From Pseudomonadota bacterium (GTDB lineage Bacteria > Myxococcota_A > Polyangia > Polyangiales > Sandaracinaceae): 16,346 nt of DNA. The notes under the pieces are model-generated. The model searched no databases and was not told the DNA's origin. It saw nothing but the letters and a program-made list of their open reading frames with translations. The DNA lies in assembly GCA_023427125.1 (NCBI GenBank), contig JAEZBP010000042.1, positions 1 to 16,346 on the forward strand, in the 5' to 3' direction. Below are positions 8,027-15,134 of the stretch, one piece after another; positions within the stretch are counted from its first letter, which is position 1, and the number at the start of each line of letters is the position of its first letter. The translations under genes and the position numbers were made by a program.

Positions 8027-9238
8027 ATGCAGTACGACGTCATCGTGATCGGCGGCGGCCCGAGCGGGTCGACCTCGGCGAACCTGCTGGCCCAAGGCGG
8101 CGCGCGCGTGCTCGTCCTCGAGCGCGAGCGCTTCCCGCGCTTCCACATCGGCGAGTCGCTCCTGCCGGCCGACCTCGAGGTCTTCGAGCGGCTCGGGGTC
8201 TCGTTCGAGGGGCACCCCCGGCACCTGCTGAAGCAGGGCGCGGAGATGTACATCGAGGCCGAGGGGCTCCACACGGTCTATCCGTTCCAGGACTCGCTCG
8301 AGGGCACGCGCCAGTACGCCTTCCAGGTCGAGCGGGCGGCCTTCGACACCGATCTGCTGCGCCGCGCGGAGGCGCTCGGCGCCGAGGTGCACGAGGGCGA
8401 GCGGGTGGTCGACGTCGAGCTCGGCGCGGACGCGGTGGCGGTGATCACGGACGCCGGGCGCTACGAGGCGCGCTACCTGATCGACGCCAGCGGGCAGGAC
8501 TCGTTCTTCGCCCGGCGCAACGGGACGCGGCGCAAGATCGACGAGTTCGGGCTGGCCGGCGTCTTCAAGCACTTCGAGGACCTCAAGCCCGAGGTCGCCG
8601 AGGAGCTGGCGAGCACCGGGAACATCAAGATCCTCTTCGTCGACGAGGGCTGGTGCTGGGCGATCCCGCTCGGGAGCGGGCGCCTCAGCGTGGGGTTCGT
8701 CACGCGCCGCAAGGGCATCACGAAGGCGTGGATCGACGAGGAGATCGCGAAGAGCCCGGTGCTCAGCCGGCTCGTCGACGGAGCGCGCTGCGAGCTGCCC
8801 GCGACGCTGATCAGCTCCTTCAGCTTCCACAACGAGCGGCCCCACGGGCCGCGCTGGGTGTGCGTCGGAGACGCCGCGTGCTTCCTCGATCCGGTGTTCT
8901 CGTCGGGGGTGTCCTTCGGGATGCTCTGCGCGGCGCACGCGGTGGACGCGCTCCTGCCGGCGCTCGCCGCCGGGACGGAGGGCGAGCCTCACCTCATGGC
9001 CGAGCACACCGCGCACATGACGCACGGCTACACGATCTTCGCGACGCTGATCCTCTCGCTCTACCAGCGGCGGCTCCTGCCGAGGCTCTTCTTCACCGAG
9101 TCGCAGGACTCCGAGCTCCGCAAGGGGCTGACCACGGTGCTGGCCGGCGATGTCTGGCGGGACGACAACCCCTTCCAGAACATGCTCGCGACCTCCGGCC
9201 GGCGCCGCTACGAGCTCCGCGTCCTGGCGCCCGAGTAG
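8027..9238 (+). CDS. Flavin-dependent halogenase-like FAD oxidoreductase
   Basis: This 403-residue FAD enzyme is of the flavin-dependent halogenase / geranylgeranyl-reductase-like superfamily. The N-terminal dinucleotide fold is YDVIVIGGGPSG (GxGxxG at 9-14), followed by ERFPRFHIGESLLP. The halogenase signature WxWxIP is present as WCWAIP at 209-214. K69 in LLKQGAEM sits where phenol/pyrrole-type halogenases carry the active-site Lys that handles hypohalous acid. The FAD-contacting stretch GDAACFLDPVFSSGVSFG is also halogenase-like. In xanthomonadin and some flexirubin gene sets a halogenase decorates the aryl ring, so chlorination or bromination of the polyene head group is the likely job. 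Such enzymes need a flavin reductase, which is not visible here. The alternative is a non-halogenating monooxygenase or reductase of the same fold, because WxWxIP alone is not proof. The ATG start is fixed by the Rossmann motif. Confidence 0.82.
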   Translation: MQYDVIVIGGGPSGSTSANLLAQGGARVLVLERERFPRFHIGESLLPADLEVFERLGVSFEGHPRHLLKQGAEMYIEAEGLHTVYPFQDSLEGTRQYAFQVERAAFDTDLLRRAEALGAEVHEGERVVDVELGADAVAVITDAGRYEARYLIDASGQDSFFARRNGTRRKIDEFGLAGVFKHFEDLKPEVAEELASTGNIKILFVDEGWCWAIPLGSGRLSVGFVTRRKGITKAWIDEEIAKSPVLSRLVDGARCELPATLISSFSFHNERPHGPRWVCVGDAACFLDPVFSSGVSFGMLCAAHAVDALLPALAAGTEGEPHLMAEHTAHMTHGYTIFATLILSLYQRRLLPRLFFTESQDSELRKGLTTVLAGDVWRDDNPFQNMLATSGRRRYELRVLAPE

Positions 9239-9398
9239 AAGGGCTTCGGCTTGCCTCCGGCCCGCGACGTGGAAACAATCCCGCGCCACCGCAGCGTGTG
9301 TTACGGCAGTGTGGACGGACGGTCACAGGCCGGCCGTGCAGTGAGCGGCGCCCTCCCGAGGGTTGCTGTGTGGAACGAAACCTGATGGGCAGCGAAGC

Positions 9399-9659
9399 AT
9401 GAGCAGGAACGAGCTGGAGCAGGAGCTTAAGGAGCTTATCGTCGACGCGCTGATGCTCGAGGACGTCGAGGCGTCCGAGATCGACAGCGACGAGCCGCTC
9501 TTCGTCGAGGGGCTGGGGCTCGACTCGATCGACGCGCTCGAGCTCGCGATGGCCATCGACAAGAAGTACGGCGTGCGGATCAAGGCCGACGACGAGCAGA
9601 ACCGGCGGATCTTCACGAACGTGAAGAGCCTGGCCGACTACGTGGGCCAGCACGCATAA
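9399..9659 (+). CDS. Acyl carrier protein (ApeE/ApeF-like)
   Basis: This is an 86-residue acidic carrier protein that holds the polyene intermediates as phosphopantetheine thioesters. The attachment Ser is S43 in GLGLDSIDALEL, in the usual position for a family of 75-90 residues. Helix 3 and the tail read YGVRIKADDEQNRRIFTNVKSLADYV, the style of aryl polyene ACPs rather than housekeeping AcpP. The ATG at 9399 is preferred to the upstream ATG at 9363, because SRNELEQELKELIVDAL begins the conserved first helix. Aryl polyene clusters normally carry two adjacent ACP genes; only one is present here. It stands alone, with 160 bases before it and 166 after it. This could indicate separate regulation or an internal promoter, but I see no defensible promoter motif. 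Confidence 0.93.
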   Translation: MSRNELEQELKELIVDALMLEDVEASEIDSDEPLFVEGLGLDSIDALELAMAIDKKYGVRIKADDEQNRRIFTNVKSLADYVGQHA

Positions 9660-9689
9660 GCGAGCCGCTCCTGGCGCGAGGGCGTTCAG

Positions 9690-9704
9690 GTGCTCGTGGA
9701 GCAC
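9690..9704 (+). repeat. Short hairpin after the ACP gene
   Basis: GTGCTC-GTG-GAGCAC forms a perfect six-base-pair stem with a three-base loop 30 bases after the ACP stop. It has no following T-run, so it is not a standard terminator. It could stabilise the ACP transcript 3' end or be part of the larger palindromic element that begins at its last base. Confidence 0.5.
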
Positions 9705-9824
9705 GGCTTCCCAGGCGACGCTGATCGGGGCTTACGTCCGCACTCGGCCTCGTTACGTACGTCGAGTACGCGCCTCGACACTCGCTTGCGGGCGCACTCC
9801 CGCTGAGCGCCGCCTGGAAAGCCG
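9704..9824. repeat. Large imperfect inverted repeat (REP/MITE-like element) between ACP and membrane-protein genes
   Basis: The outer arms 9704-9730 and 9798-9824 match as reverse complements at 22 of 27 positions. Inside lie a small CGTAC-GTCGA-GTACG hairpin (9756-9770) and direct repeats of CACTCG and GCCTCG. The element fills almost the entire gap and its right arm ends one base before the ATG of the ApeG-like gene, so in RNA it would fold over that gene's ribosome-binding region. It contains no reading frame. It may be a small mobile palindromic repeat or a structured leader or attenuator; nothing in the window decides between them. Confidence 0.7.
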
Positions 9825-9825
9825 C

Positions 9826-10512
9826 ATGATCGACGGCCTGAACAAGTACCCTGGCGCGAGCGCCGTGAAGATCGCCTCTACCGTCCTGACCGCGGTGCTG
9901 GTCGTGCTCTATCCGATCGCGATCTGGATCGGGCTCACCCACCTCGGCCCGCGGGTGCTCGGGCTCTTCCTGGTCGCGCTCCTGGTCCCGGTCGCGCTCT
10001 TCCGCTTCCGGCGCGCCTCGCGCGAGGATCTCGGCGCCGCGCTGCGGGTCCCGCTGGCGATCCTCACGGTGGTCGCGCTCTCGGTGGTCTTCGACGATCC
10101 GCGCTTCGTGCTCGCGATGCCGGTGCTGATCAACCTGGTCCTGCTCGCGACGTTCGCGTCGTCGCTCGTCGCCGAGCGCACGATCGTCGAGCGCTTCGCG
10201 CGGATCCACCGAGCGCGGCTCGAGGGCACCGAGGACGTCACGCTCTCGGCCGCGCAGATCGCCCACTGCCGGCAGGCCACCTGGGCCTGGTGCGTGTTCT
10301 TCCTGCTCAACGCGGCGGTGGCGGGGGTGCTCGCGCTCCGCGCCCCGATGATCTGGTGGGCCGCCTACACGAGCGGGATCGCCTACGCGCTGATGGGCTT
10401 GCTCTTCGCCGCGGAGTGGGTGGTCCGCCAGTACCGGTTCCGGCATTACGGGACCGGGCTGCACGATCGCTTGCTCTCGCGCATCCTTCCGCCTCACGAG
10501 CCGCCGTCGTGA
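9826..10512 (+). CDS. COG4648-family polytopic membrane protein (ApeG-like)
   Basis: This is a 228-residue inner-membrane protein with about six hydrophobic segments: near 15-35, 43-58, 73-90, 94-114, 155-173 and 177-197. A charged cytoplasmic stretch, FARIHRARLEGTEDVTLSAAQIAHCRQ, lies before the fifth helix. The residues around AHCRQATWAWCVFFLLNA resemble the COG4648 membrane proteins that sit next to the AMP ligase in aryl polyene clusters; their molecular role is unknown. I assign it from topology, length and neighbourhood rather than from a catalytic motif. The start is the ATG at 9826, with only a weak GGAAAG six bases upstream and the right arm of the large palindrome covering it. Its stop overlaps the GTG of the ligase (GTGA), making a coupled pair. 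Confidence 0.8.
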   Translation: MIDGLNKYPGASAVKIASTVLTAVLVVLYPIAIWIGLTHLGPRVLGLFLVALLVPVALFRFRRASREDLGAALRVPLAILTVVALSVVFDDPRFVLAMPVLINLVLLATFASSLVAERTIVERFARIHRARLEGTEDVTLSAAQIAHCRQATWAWCVFFLLNAAVAGVLALRAPMIWWAAYTSGIAYALMGLLFAAEWVVRQYRFRHYGTGLHDRLLSRILPPHEPPS

Positions 10513-11867
10513 CCGACCTCCGTACAGATCTCCGGCTCCTCGCGCGGCACCGGGGTGACTCGCCGGTGGCGTGGGAGAGCGGCCGCACGACCACCGCGGC
10601 GGAGCTCTGCGCGCACGTCGCGGGCTTCCGCGAGCTGCTCCCGGTGGCCGCGCCGGGCGAGGAGATCGTCGTCATCTGTCGGGATCGCTATCGCTTCGCG
10701 GTGGCGATCCTCGCGGCGTGGCAGCGCGGCTTCTCGGTGGCGCTCCCGCCGAACCCGCAGCCCGAGACGATGCGGATCATGCGCGAGCGCCCGAACGTGC
10801 GGACCGTGGTGCACGACGTCGACGGCGGGCTCGGGATCGACGTGCGCGACACGAGGGTGGTGAGCGCCGCGCGCGAGCGGGTGGGCCTCGAGCCCTTCGC
10901 GCCGCTGCCGGCGCTGGCGCCGGAGACGAAGCTCGCGACGATCTACACGTCGGGGAGCACCGGCGCGCACACCGCCTGTCCGAAGACCGCCGCGCAGCTC
11001 CTCGGCGAGGCCTCCGTGCTGGTCGACGCGTTCTCGCTGCCGGTCGGCGCGCGGATCTTGGCGATGGTGCCGCCGCACCACATCTACGGGCTCCTCTTCG
11101 GCGTGCTGGTGCCGCTCGCGAGCGGCGGCGCGCTCTACCGGCACACGCCCCTGATGGCGCCCGAGGTGGCGCGGGTCGCCAAAGGCGCCAGCGTGCTCGT
11201 CACGGTGCCGGCGCACCTGCGCGCGCTCTGCCTCGCGGCCGACGAGCAGCCCAAGGTCGCGCGGGTGTTCTCGAGCGGTGCGCCGCTCGCGCCGGAGGTC
11301 GCGGTGGAGGCGCGGGCCCGCTTCGGCTGGACGATCACCGAGGTCTTCGGCTCGAGCGAGACCGGCGGGATCGGCTCCCGCGAGAGCGGCGGCGAGGGCC
11401 CTTGGACGCCGCTGCCCGGCGTCGAGGTGAGGGCCGGGGAGGGCGGCGCGATCGAGGTGCGCTCGCCGTTCTTGCACCCGGACGCGCCGCGGCCCTACGT
11501 GGGCGCCGATCGCGTGTCGGTCTCGGACGAGGGGCGCTTCGTGCACCTCGGGCGCACCGACGGAGTGCTCAAGATCGGCGGCGTGCGCGTCTCGCTCGCG
11601 GAGATCGAGCGCCGGCTCCTCGGCATCGACGGGGTGCGCGACGCGGCGGTGATGGCGGTGAGCGTGCCGAGCGGGCGCGGCCACGAGCTCTGGGCCGCGG
11701 TGGTGGCGCCGTCGCTCGACGCTGCGGCCATCAAGCAGGCGCTCCGCGAGTGGCTCGCGCCGATCGCGATGCCCCGCCGGCTGCGGATCGTGGAGGCGCT
11801 CCCGCGCGAGCCGAACGGGAAGCTCCCGCGGCGCGCGCTCGAGCAGCTCTTCGAGAAGAAGCGATGA
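10509..11867 (+). CDS. AMP-dependent acyl-CoA/acyl-ACP ligase (ApeH-like)
   Basis: This 452-residue adenylate-forming enzyme activates a carboxylic acid through an acyl-AMP intermediate. Here it probably activates the aromatic starter and transfers it to ACP or CoA. ANL motifs are in order: TSGSTG at 147-152, PPHHIYGLLFG, EVFGSSETGG, GRTDGVLKIGG with D351, and the C-terminal catalytic K438 in EPNGKLPRRAL. It is shorter than plant-type 4-coumarate ligases (about 550 residues), as is normal for aryl polyene ligases. There is no fused hotdog dehydratase domain. The start is the GTG inside the stop of the membrane-protein gene; the frame is open further upstream, but that is antisense-free shadow of the preceding gene. 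Its own stop overlaps the ATG of the glycosyltransferase (ATGA). Pairing with the downstream ammonia-lyase suggests coumarate or cinnamate as substrate, an inference. Confidence 0.9.
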   Translation: MTDLRTDLRLLARHRGDSPVAWESGRTTTAAELCAHVAGFRELLPVAAPGEEIVVICRDRYRFAVAILAAWQRGFSVALPPNPQPETMRIMRERPNVRTVVHDVDGGLGIDVRDTRVVSAARERVGLEPFAPLPALAPETKLATIYTSGSTGAHTACPKTAAQLLGEASVLVDAFSLPVGARILAMVPPHHIYGLLFGVLVPLASGGALYRHTPLMAPEVARVAKGASVLVTVPAHLRALCLAADEQPKVARVFSSGAPLAPEVAVEARARFGWTITEVFGSSETGGIGSRESGGEGPWTPLPGVEVRAGEGGAIEVRSPFLHPDAPRPYVGADRVSVSDEGRFVHLGRTDGVLKIGGVRVSLAEIERRLLGIDGVRDAAVMAVSVPSGRGHELWAAVVAPSLDAAAIKQALREWLAPIAMPRRLRIVEALPREPNGKLPRRALEQLFEKKR

Positions 11868-12622
11868 CCTTTCGGCCCTGCGTGCTCGTGCCCACCTACG
11901 ACAACCCGGCGACGATCCGGAGCGTGGTCTTGCGGGCGCGCGAGCGGCTCCCCGAGGTCGTCGTGGTGGACGACGGAAGCGGCCCCGAGGGGCGCGCGGC
12001 GTGCGAGGCGCTCCGAGCGGAGGGGCTCGCGCACGTGGTCCATCGCGAGCGGAACGGCGGCAAGGGAGCGGCGGTCAAGACCGGGTTCGCCGAGGCGTTT
12101 CGCTTGGGGTACACCCACGCCCTCCAAGTGGACGCCGACGGACAGCACGACCTCGGAGACGTGCCTCGCTTCCTCGAGGTCGCGCGCGAGAACCCCGACG
12201 CGCTGGTGCTCGGCGCCCCGCGCTTCGACGCGAGCGCGCCTCGGGCGCGGCAGATCGGCCGCCAGATCACGATCTTCTGGGTGAACTTCGAGACCGGCGG
12301 GCGGGTCATCGAGGATCCGATGTGCGGCTTCCGCGTGTACCCGCTGTCCGAGGCGGCGAAGCTCTCGGTCCGCGCCGACATGATGGACTTCGATCCCGAG
12401 GTCGCGGTGCGCCTCGTGTGGCGCGGCGTCCCGGTGATCAACCTGCCGACCAAGGTGCGCTACGTCAGCCGCGACGAGGGCGGCGTGAGCCACTTCCGAT
12501 TGATCAAGGACAATTGGCTGATCAGCTGGATGCACACCCGGCTCTGCCTCGAGAAGGTCTTCGGCACGCTGATCGGGCGGCGCTACCGAGGCACGGTGCG
12601 GCAGCTCCCGGCGGGGTCATGA
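11864..12622 (+). CDS. Family 2 glycosyltransferase
   Basis: This is a GT-A fold glycosyltransferase of 252 residues. It would transfer a sugar from a nucleotide or lipid-phosphate donor to the polyene anchor in or near the inner membrane. The N-terminal nucleotide-binding stretch PCVLVPTYDNPATI leads to VVVVDDGSG (D36, D37), the metal-binding DAD is D90-D92 in QVDADGQHD, and EDPMCGFRVYP follows. The C-terminus is amphipathic but has no dolichol-phosphate-synthase-type membrane helices. In several aryl polyene clusters a GT2 domain and an LPLAT acyltransferase domain are found together, sometimes as one fused protein; here they are separate genes joined by an ATGA overlap. Both ends of the gene overlap neighbours, so it is translationally coupled. 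The sugar donor and acceptor cannot be told from sequence. Confidence 0.9.
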   Translation: MTFRPCVLVPTYDNPATIRSVVLRARERLPEVVVVDDGSGPEGRAACEALRAEGLAHVVHRERNGGKGAAVKTGFAEAFRLGYTHALQVDADGQHDLGDVPRFLEVARENPDALVLGAPRFDASAPRARQIGRQITIFWVNFETGGRVIEDPMCGFRVYPLSEAAKLSVRADMMDFDPEVAVRLVWRGVPVINLPTKVRYVSRDEGGVSHFRLIKDNWLISWMHTRLCLEKVFGTLIGRRYRGTVRQLPAGS

Positions 12623-13527
12623 GCGCCGCGGCCGAGGGCACCGAGCCGTCCTGGCGGTCGAGCGCCGAGCGCGGATCGATGCTCGGCATCCGCGTCGTGC
12701 TCTTCCTGACGACCGCCTTCGGGCGCGGGCCGGCGCGGCTCTTCGTGCGGGTCCTCGCGTTCTACTACACGCTCTTCGCGGGCTCCGCGCGGCGGGCGAC
12801 CTCGATCTACCTCGAGCGCCTCGGCGAGCCGGCCACGTTCGCTCGCGCGTACCGGCAGGTGCTCCGCTTCGCGCAGGTCACGCTCGACGCGCTCTTCTTG
12901 GTGCAAGGCAAGACGGCGCCCTTCCGCTTCACGCGGACGGGCCACCATCACCTCGCCGAGCTCAAGGCGAGCGGCTCGGGCGCGATCCTCCTCGGCGCCC
13001 ACCTCGGGAGCTTCTACGCGATGCGCTCGCAGAGCGGGGCCGAGGAGCTGCCGCTCTACGCGGTCGTCTACACGAAGCACGCGCAGCGCATCAACGCGGT
13101 GCTCGAGGAGATCGCGCCCGAGTCGAACGCGCGCCTCCTGCAGATGGGCGAGGGCGTCGACTTCATGCTGAGGATCCGAGAGCTCGTCGAGCAGGGCGCG
13201 CTCATCGCGATCCTCGCCGATCGGGTGGGCAGCGACGATCGGGCGGCGGAGGTCGACTTCCTCGGCGCGAAGGCGCGCTTCCCGACGGGGCCCTATCTGC
13301 TCGCGGCGACGCTGAAGTGCCCGGTCTATCTCACGTTCGGCCTCTACCGCGATCCGGACCTCTATGAGCTCTTCTGCGAGCCCTTCGCGGAGCGCGTCGA
13401 GCTCCCGCGCAAGGATCGGCAGGGGGCGCTCGAGCGCTACGCGCAGGAGTACGCCACGAGGCTCGAGGGCTACTGCCGGCGCGCGCCGGACAACTGGTTC
13501 AACTTCTACGAATTCTGGGCGAAATGA
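12619..13527 (+). CDS. HtrB/LpxL-family (LPLAT) acyltransferase
   Basis: This 302-residue membrane-associated acyltransferase resembles the lipid A late acyltransferases. It probably attaches an acyl or polyene chain to the lipid anchor of the pigment. An N-terminal hydrophobic stretch (about 22-50) would bind the inner membrane. The family's catalytic HxxxxE motif is seen as GAHLGSFYA: H128 is present but the acidic residue at the sixth position is Tyr133. The downstream motif ILADRVG (normally DQ/DR type) and the PVYLTFGLYR stretch are conserved. The Tyr substitution may mean altered catalysis or a different acid residue. The start and stop overlap the glycosyltransferase and ammonia-lyase genes by ATGA, and these enzymes form one coupled block. 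The C-terminus ends in NWFNFYEFW, typical of the family (WFNFYDFW). Confidence 0.88.
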   Translation: MSAAAEGTEPSWRSSAERGSMLGIRVVLFLTTAFGRGPARLFVRVLAFYYTLFAGSARRATSIYLERLGEPATFARAYRQVLRFAQVTLDALFLVQGKTAPFRFTRTGHHHLAELKASGSGAILLGAHLGSFYAMRSQSGAEELPLYAVVYTKHAQRINAVLEEIAPESNARLLQMGEGVDFMLRIRELVEQGALIAILADRVGSDDRAAEVDFLGAKARFPTGPYLLAATLKCPVYLTFGLYRDPDLYELFCEPFAERVELPRKDRQGALERYAQEYATRLEGYCRRAPDNWFNFYEFWAK

Positions 13528-15134
13528 GCGCTGATGTGATCGAGATCGGGCAGCGGCCGCTGTCCATCGAGGACGTGGTGGCGCTCGCGCTCGGCGAGGT
13601 GCGGCCCGCGATCGACGCCGATCCCGCGCTCCGCGCGCGCATCGACGCGACGGTGCGGGTGGTGCGCGAGGCGGTCGCGAGCGGGCGCGCGATCTATGGC
13701 ATCACGACGGGCTTCGGCGCGTCGGCGGAGTTCGCGGTGAGCGGCGAGGTCGCCTCGCAGATGCCTCTCAACCTGCTGCGCTATCACGGCTGCGGGACCG
13801 GCCGGGTGCTCGGCGAGGTGGAGGCGGCGGCGGTGATGGCGGTGCGCCTCGCGTCGCTCGCGCGCGGCTACTCCGCGGTGCGCCTCGAGGTGCTCGAGCG
13901 GATGTGCGCGCTGCTGAGCGAGCGCGTGCTGCCGTGCATCCCGGAGGAGGGCTCGGTCGGCGCGAGCGGCGATCTGACGCCGCTCTCGTACATCGCGGCG
14001 CTCTTGGTCGGCGAGCGCGAGGCCTGGGTGGGTGGCGAGGTGGTGAGCGCGCGGGACGCGCTGCGAGCGCGGGAGCTCGCGCCGCTCGCGCTCGCGCCCA
14101 AGGAGAGCCTGGCGATCATGAACGGCACGAGCGTGATGACCGCGCTCGGCTGCCTCGCGTGGGATCGGGCCCGGCGGCTCGCGCGCTTCGCGGCGGCGCT
14201 CACCGCGATGACCTCCGACGTGCTCTTCGGCGTGCCGGGGCACTTCGACGACCGGATCTTCGCGCTCAAGCCGCACCCCGGGCAGCGCACCTCTGCGCGG
14301 TGGATCCGCGAGGGGATCCTCGAGCGCGATCCGCGCGATCCCGAGCAGGCGGCGCCGCGGCTCTCGTACTCGTGGGGCGAGGGCGAGGGAGGGGTCGCGC
14401 GCGGCCCGCGGATCCAGGACCGCTACTCGATCCGCTGCGCGCCTCACGTGATCGGCGTCTTGGTCGACGCGCTGCCCTGGATGAGGGCGACGCTCGAGAC
14501 CGAGCTCAACGGCGTGAGCGACAACCCCCTCTTCGATCCCGAGACCGGCGAGGCGCTCCACGGCGGCAACTTCTACGGCGGCCACGCCTGCTTCGTGACC
14601 GACTCGCTGAAGAACGCGATCGCGAACGTCGCCGATCTGATGGACCGGCAGCTCGTCCTGCTGAACAACCCGCTGACCAACGAGGGGCTGCCCGCCAACC
14701 TCGTCGCGCGGCAGGGCAGCGATCGCGCGACCCACCACGGCTTCAAGGCGATGGAGATCAGCGCGTCGGCGCTGACCGCCGAGGCGCTCAAGCTGACGAT
14801 GCCGGCGAGCGTGTTCTCGCGCAGCACCGAGAGCCACAACCAGGACAAGGTCTCGATGGGGACGATCAGCGCGCGCGAGTGCCTGCGCATCGTGGAGCTC
14901 ACCGAGACGGTGGCGGTGATCCACCTGCTCGCGCTCGCGCAGGCGGTCGATCTCCGATCGCCGGATCGCTGCCATCCGGCGAGCCGCGCGCTGCGCGACG
15001 CGGTGCGCGAGGACGTGCCGATCAACGACGCCGATCGGCGCATGGACCAGGACATCGAGCGCACGCTCGCGCGCTACCGCGCCGGCGCGCTGCCGATCGG
15101 GAGCGACGCGATCGGGGAAGGCGACTACCCGTGA
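13524..15134 (+). CDS. HAL/PAL/TAL family aromatic amino acid ammonia-lyase
   Basis: This MIO-dependent lyase of 536 residues removes ammonia from an aromatic amino acid to give an aryl-acrylate. The self-cyclising Ala-Ser-Gly triad is A147-S148-G149 in GSVGASGDLTPLS. Catalytic Tyr are Y58 (IYGITTGFG) and Y301 (QDRYSIRCAPHVIG). NGTSVMTALG, GVSDNPLFDPETG, HGGNFYGGH and ESHNQDKVSMGT complete the family pattern. At the selectivity pair (Ser-His in histidine lyases, His-Leu in Rhodobacter-type tyrosine lyase) this enzyme has Tyr87-His88 in LLRYHGCGTG. The surrounding LNLLRxHxxGTG resembles the Flavobacterium tyrosine lyase from a flexirubin producer. No other histidine-degradation gene is near, so a pigment starter role (coumarate or cinnamate) is more likely than hutH. 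The actual substrate is not proven. It is coupled at both ends by ATGA/GTGA overlaps. Confidence 0.92.
   Translation: MSADVIEIGQRPLSIEDVVALALGEVRPAIDADPALRARIDATVRVVREAVASGRAIYGITTGFGASAEFAVSGEVASQMPLNLLRYHGCGTGRVLGEVEAAAVMAVRLASLARGYSAVRLEVLERMCALLSERVLPCIPEEGSVGASGDLTPLSYIAALLVGEREAWVGGEVVSARDALRARELAPLALAPKESLAIMNGTSVMTALGCLAWDRARRLARFAAALTAMTSDVLFGVPGHFDDRIFALKPHPGQRTSARWIREGILERDPRDPEQAAPRLSYSWGEGEGGVARGPRIQDRYSIRCAPHVIGVLVDALPWMRATLETELNGVSDNPLFDPETGEALHGGNFYGGHACFVTDSLKNAIANVADLMDRQLVLLNNPLTNEGLPANLVARQGSDRATHHGFKAMEISASALTAEALKLTMPASVFSRSTESHNQDKVSMGTISARECLRIVELTETVAVIHLLALAQAVDLRSPDRCHPASRALRDAVREDVPINDADRRMDQDIERTLARYRAGALPIGSDAIGEGDYP

Noticed and set aside
6309..8048. 579-codon plus-strand open frame across the ketoreductase and second ketosynthase
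   Set aside because: Its translation is Arg/Ala/Asp-rich without motifs. The real proteins lie in other frames with intact catalytic residues.
13524..15134. Histidine ammonia-lyase (hutH) of histidine breakdown
   Set aside because: No urocanase or other hut gene is nearby, the selectivity pair is not the histidine-lyase one, and the gene is translationally coupled inside the pigment operon.
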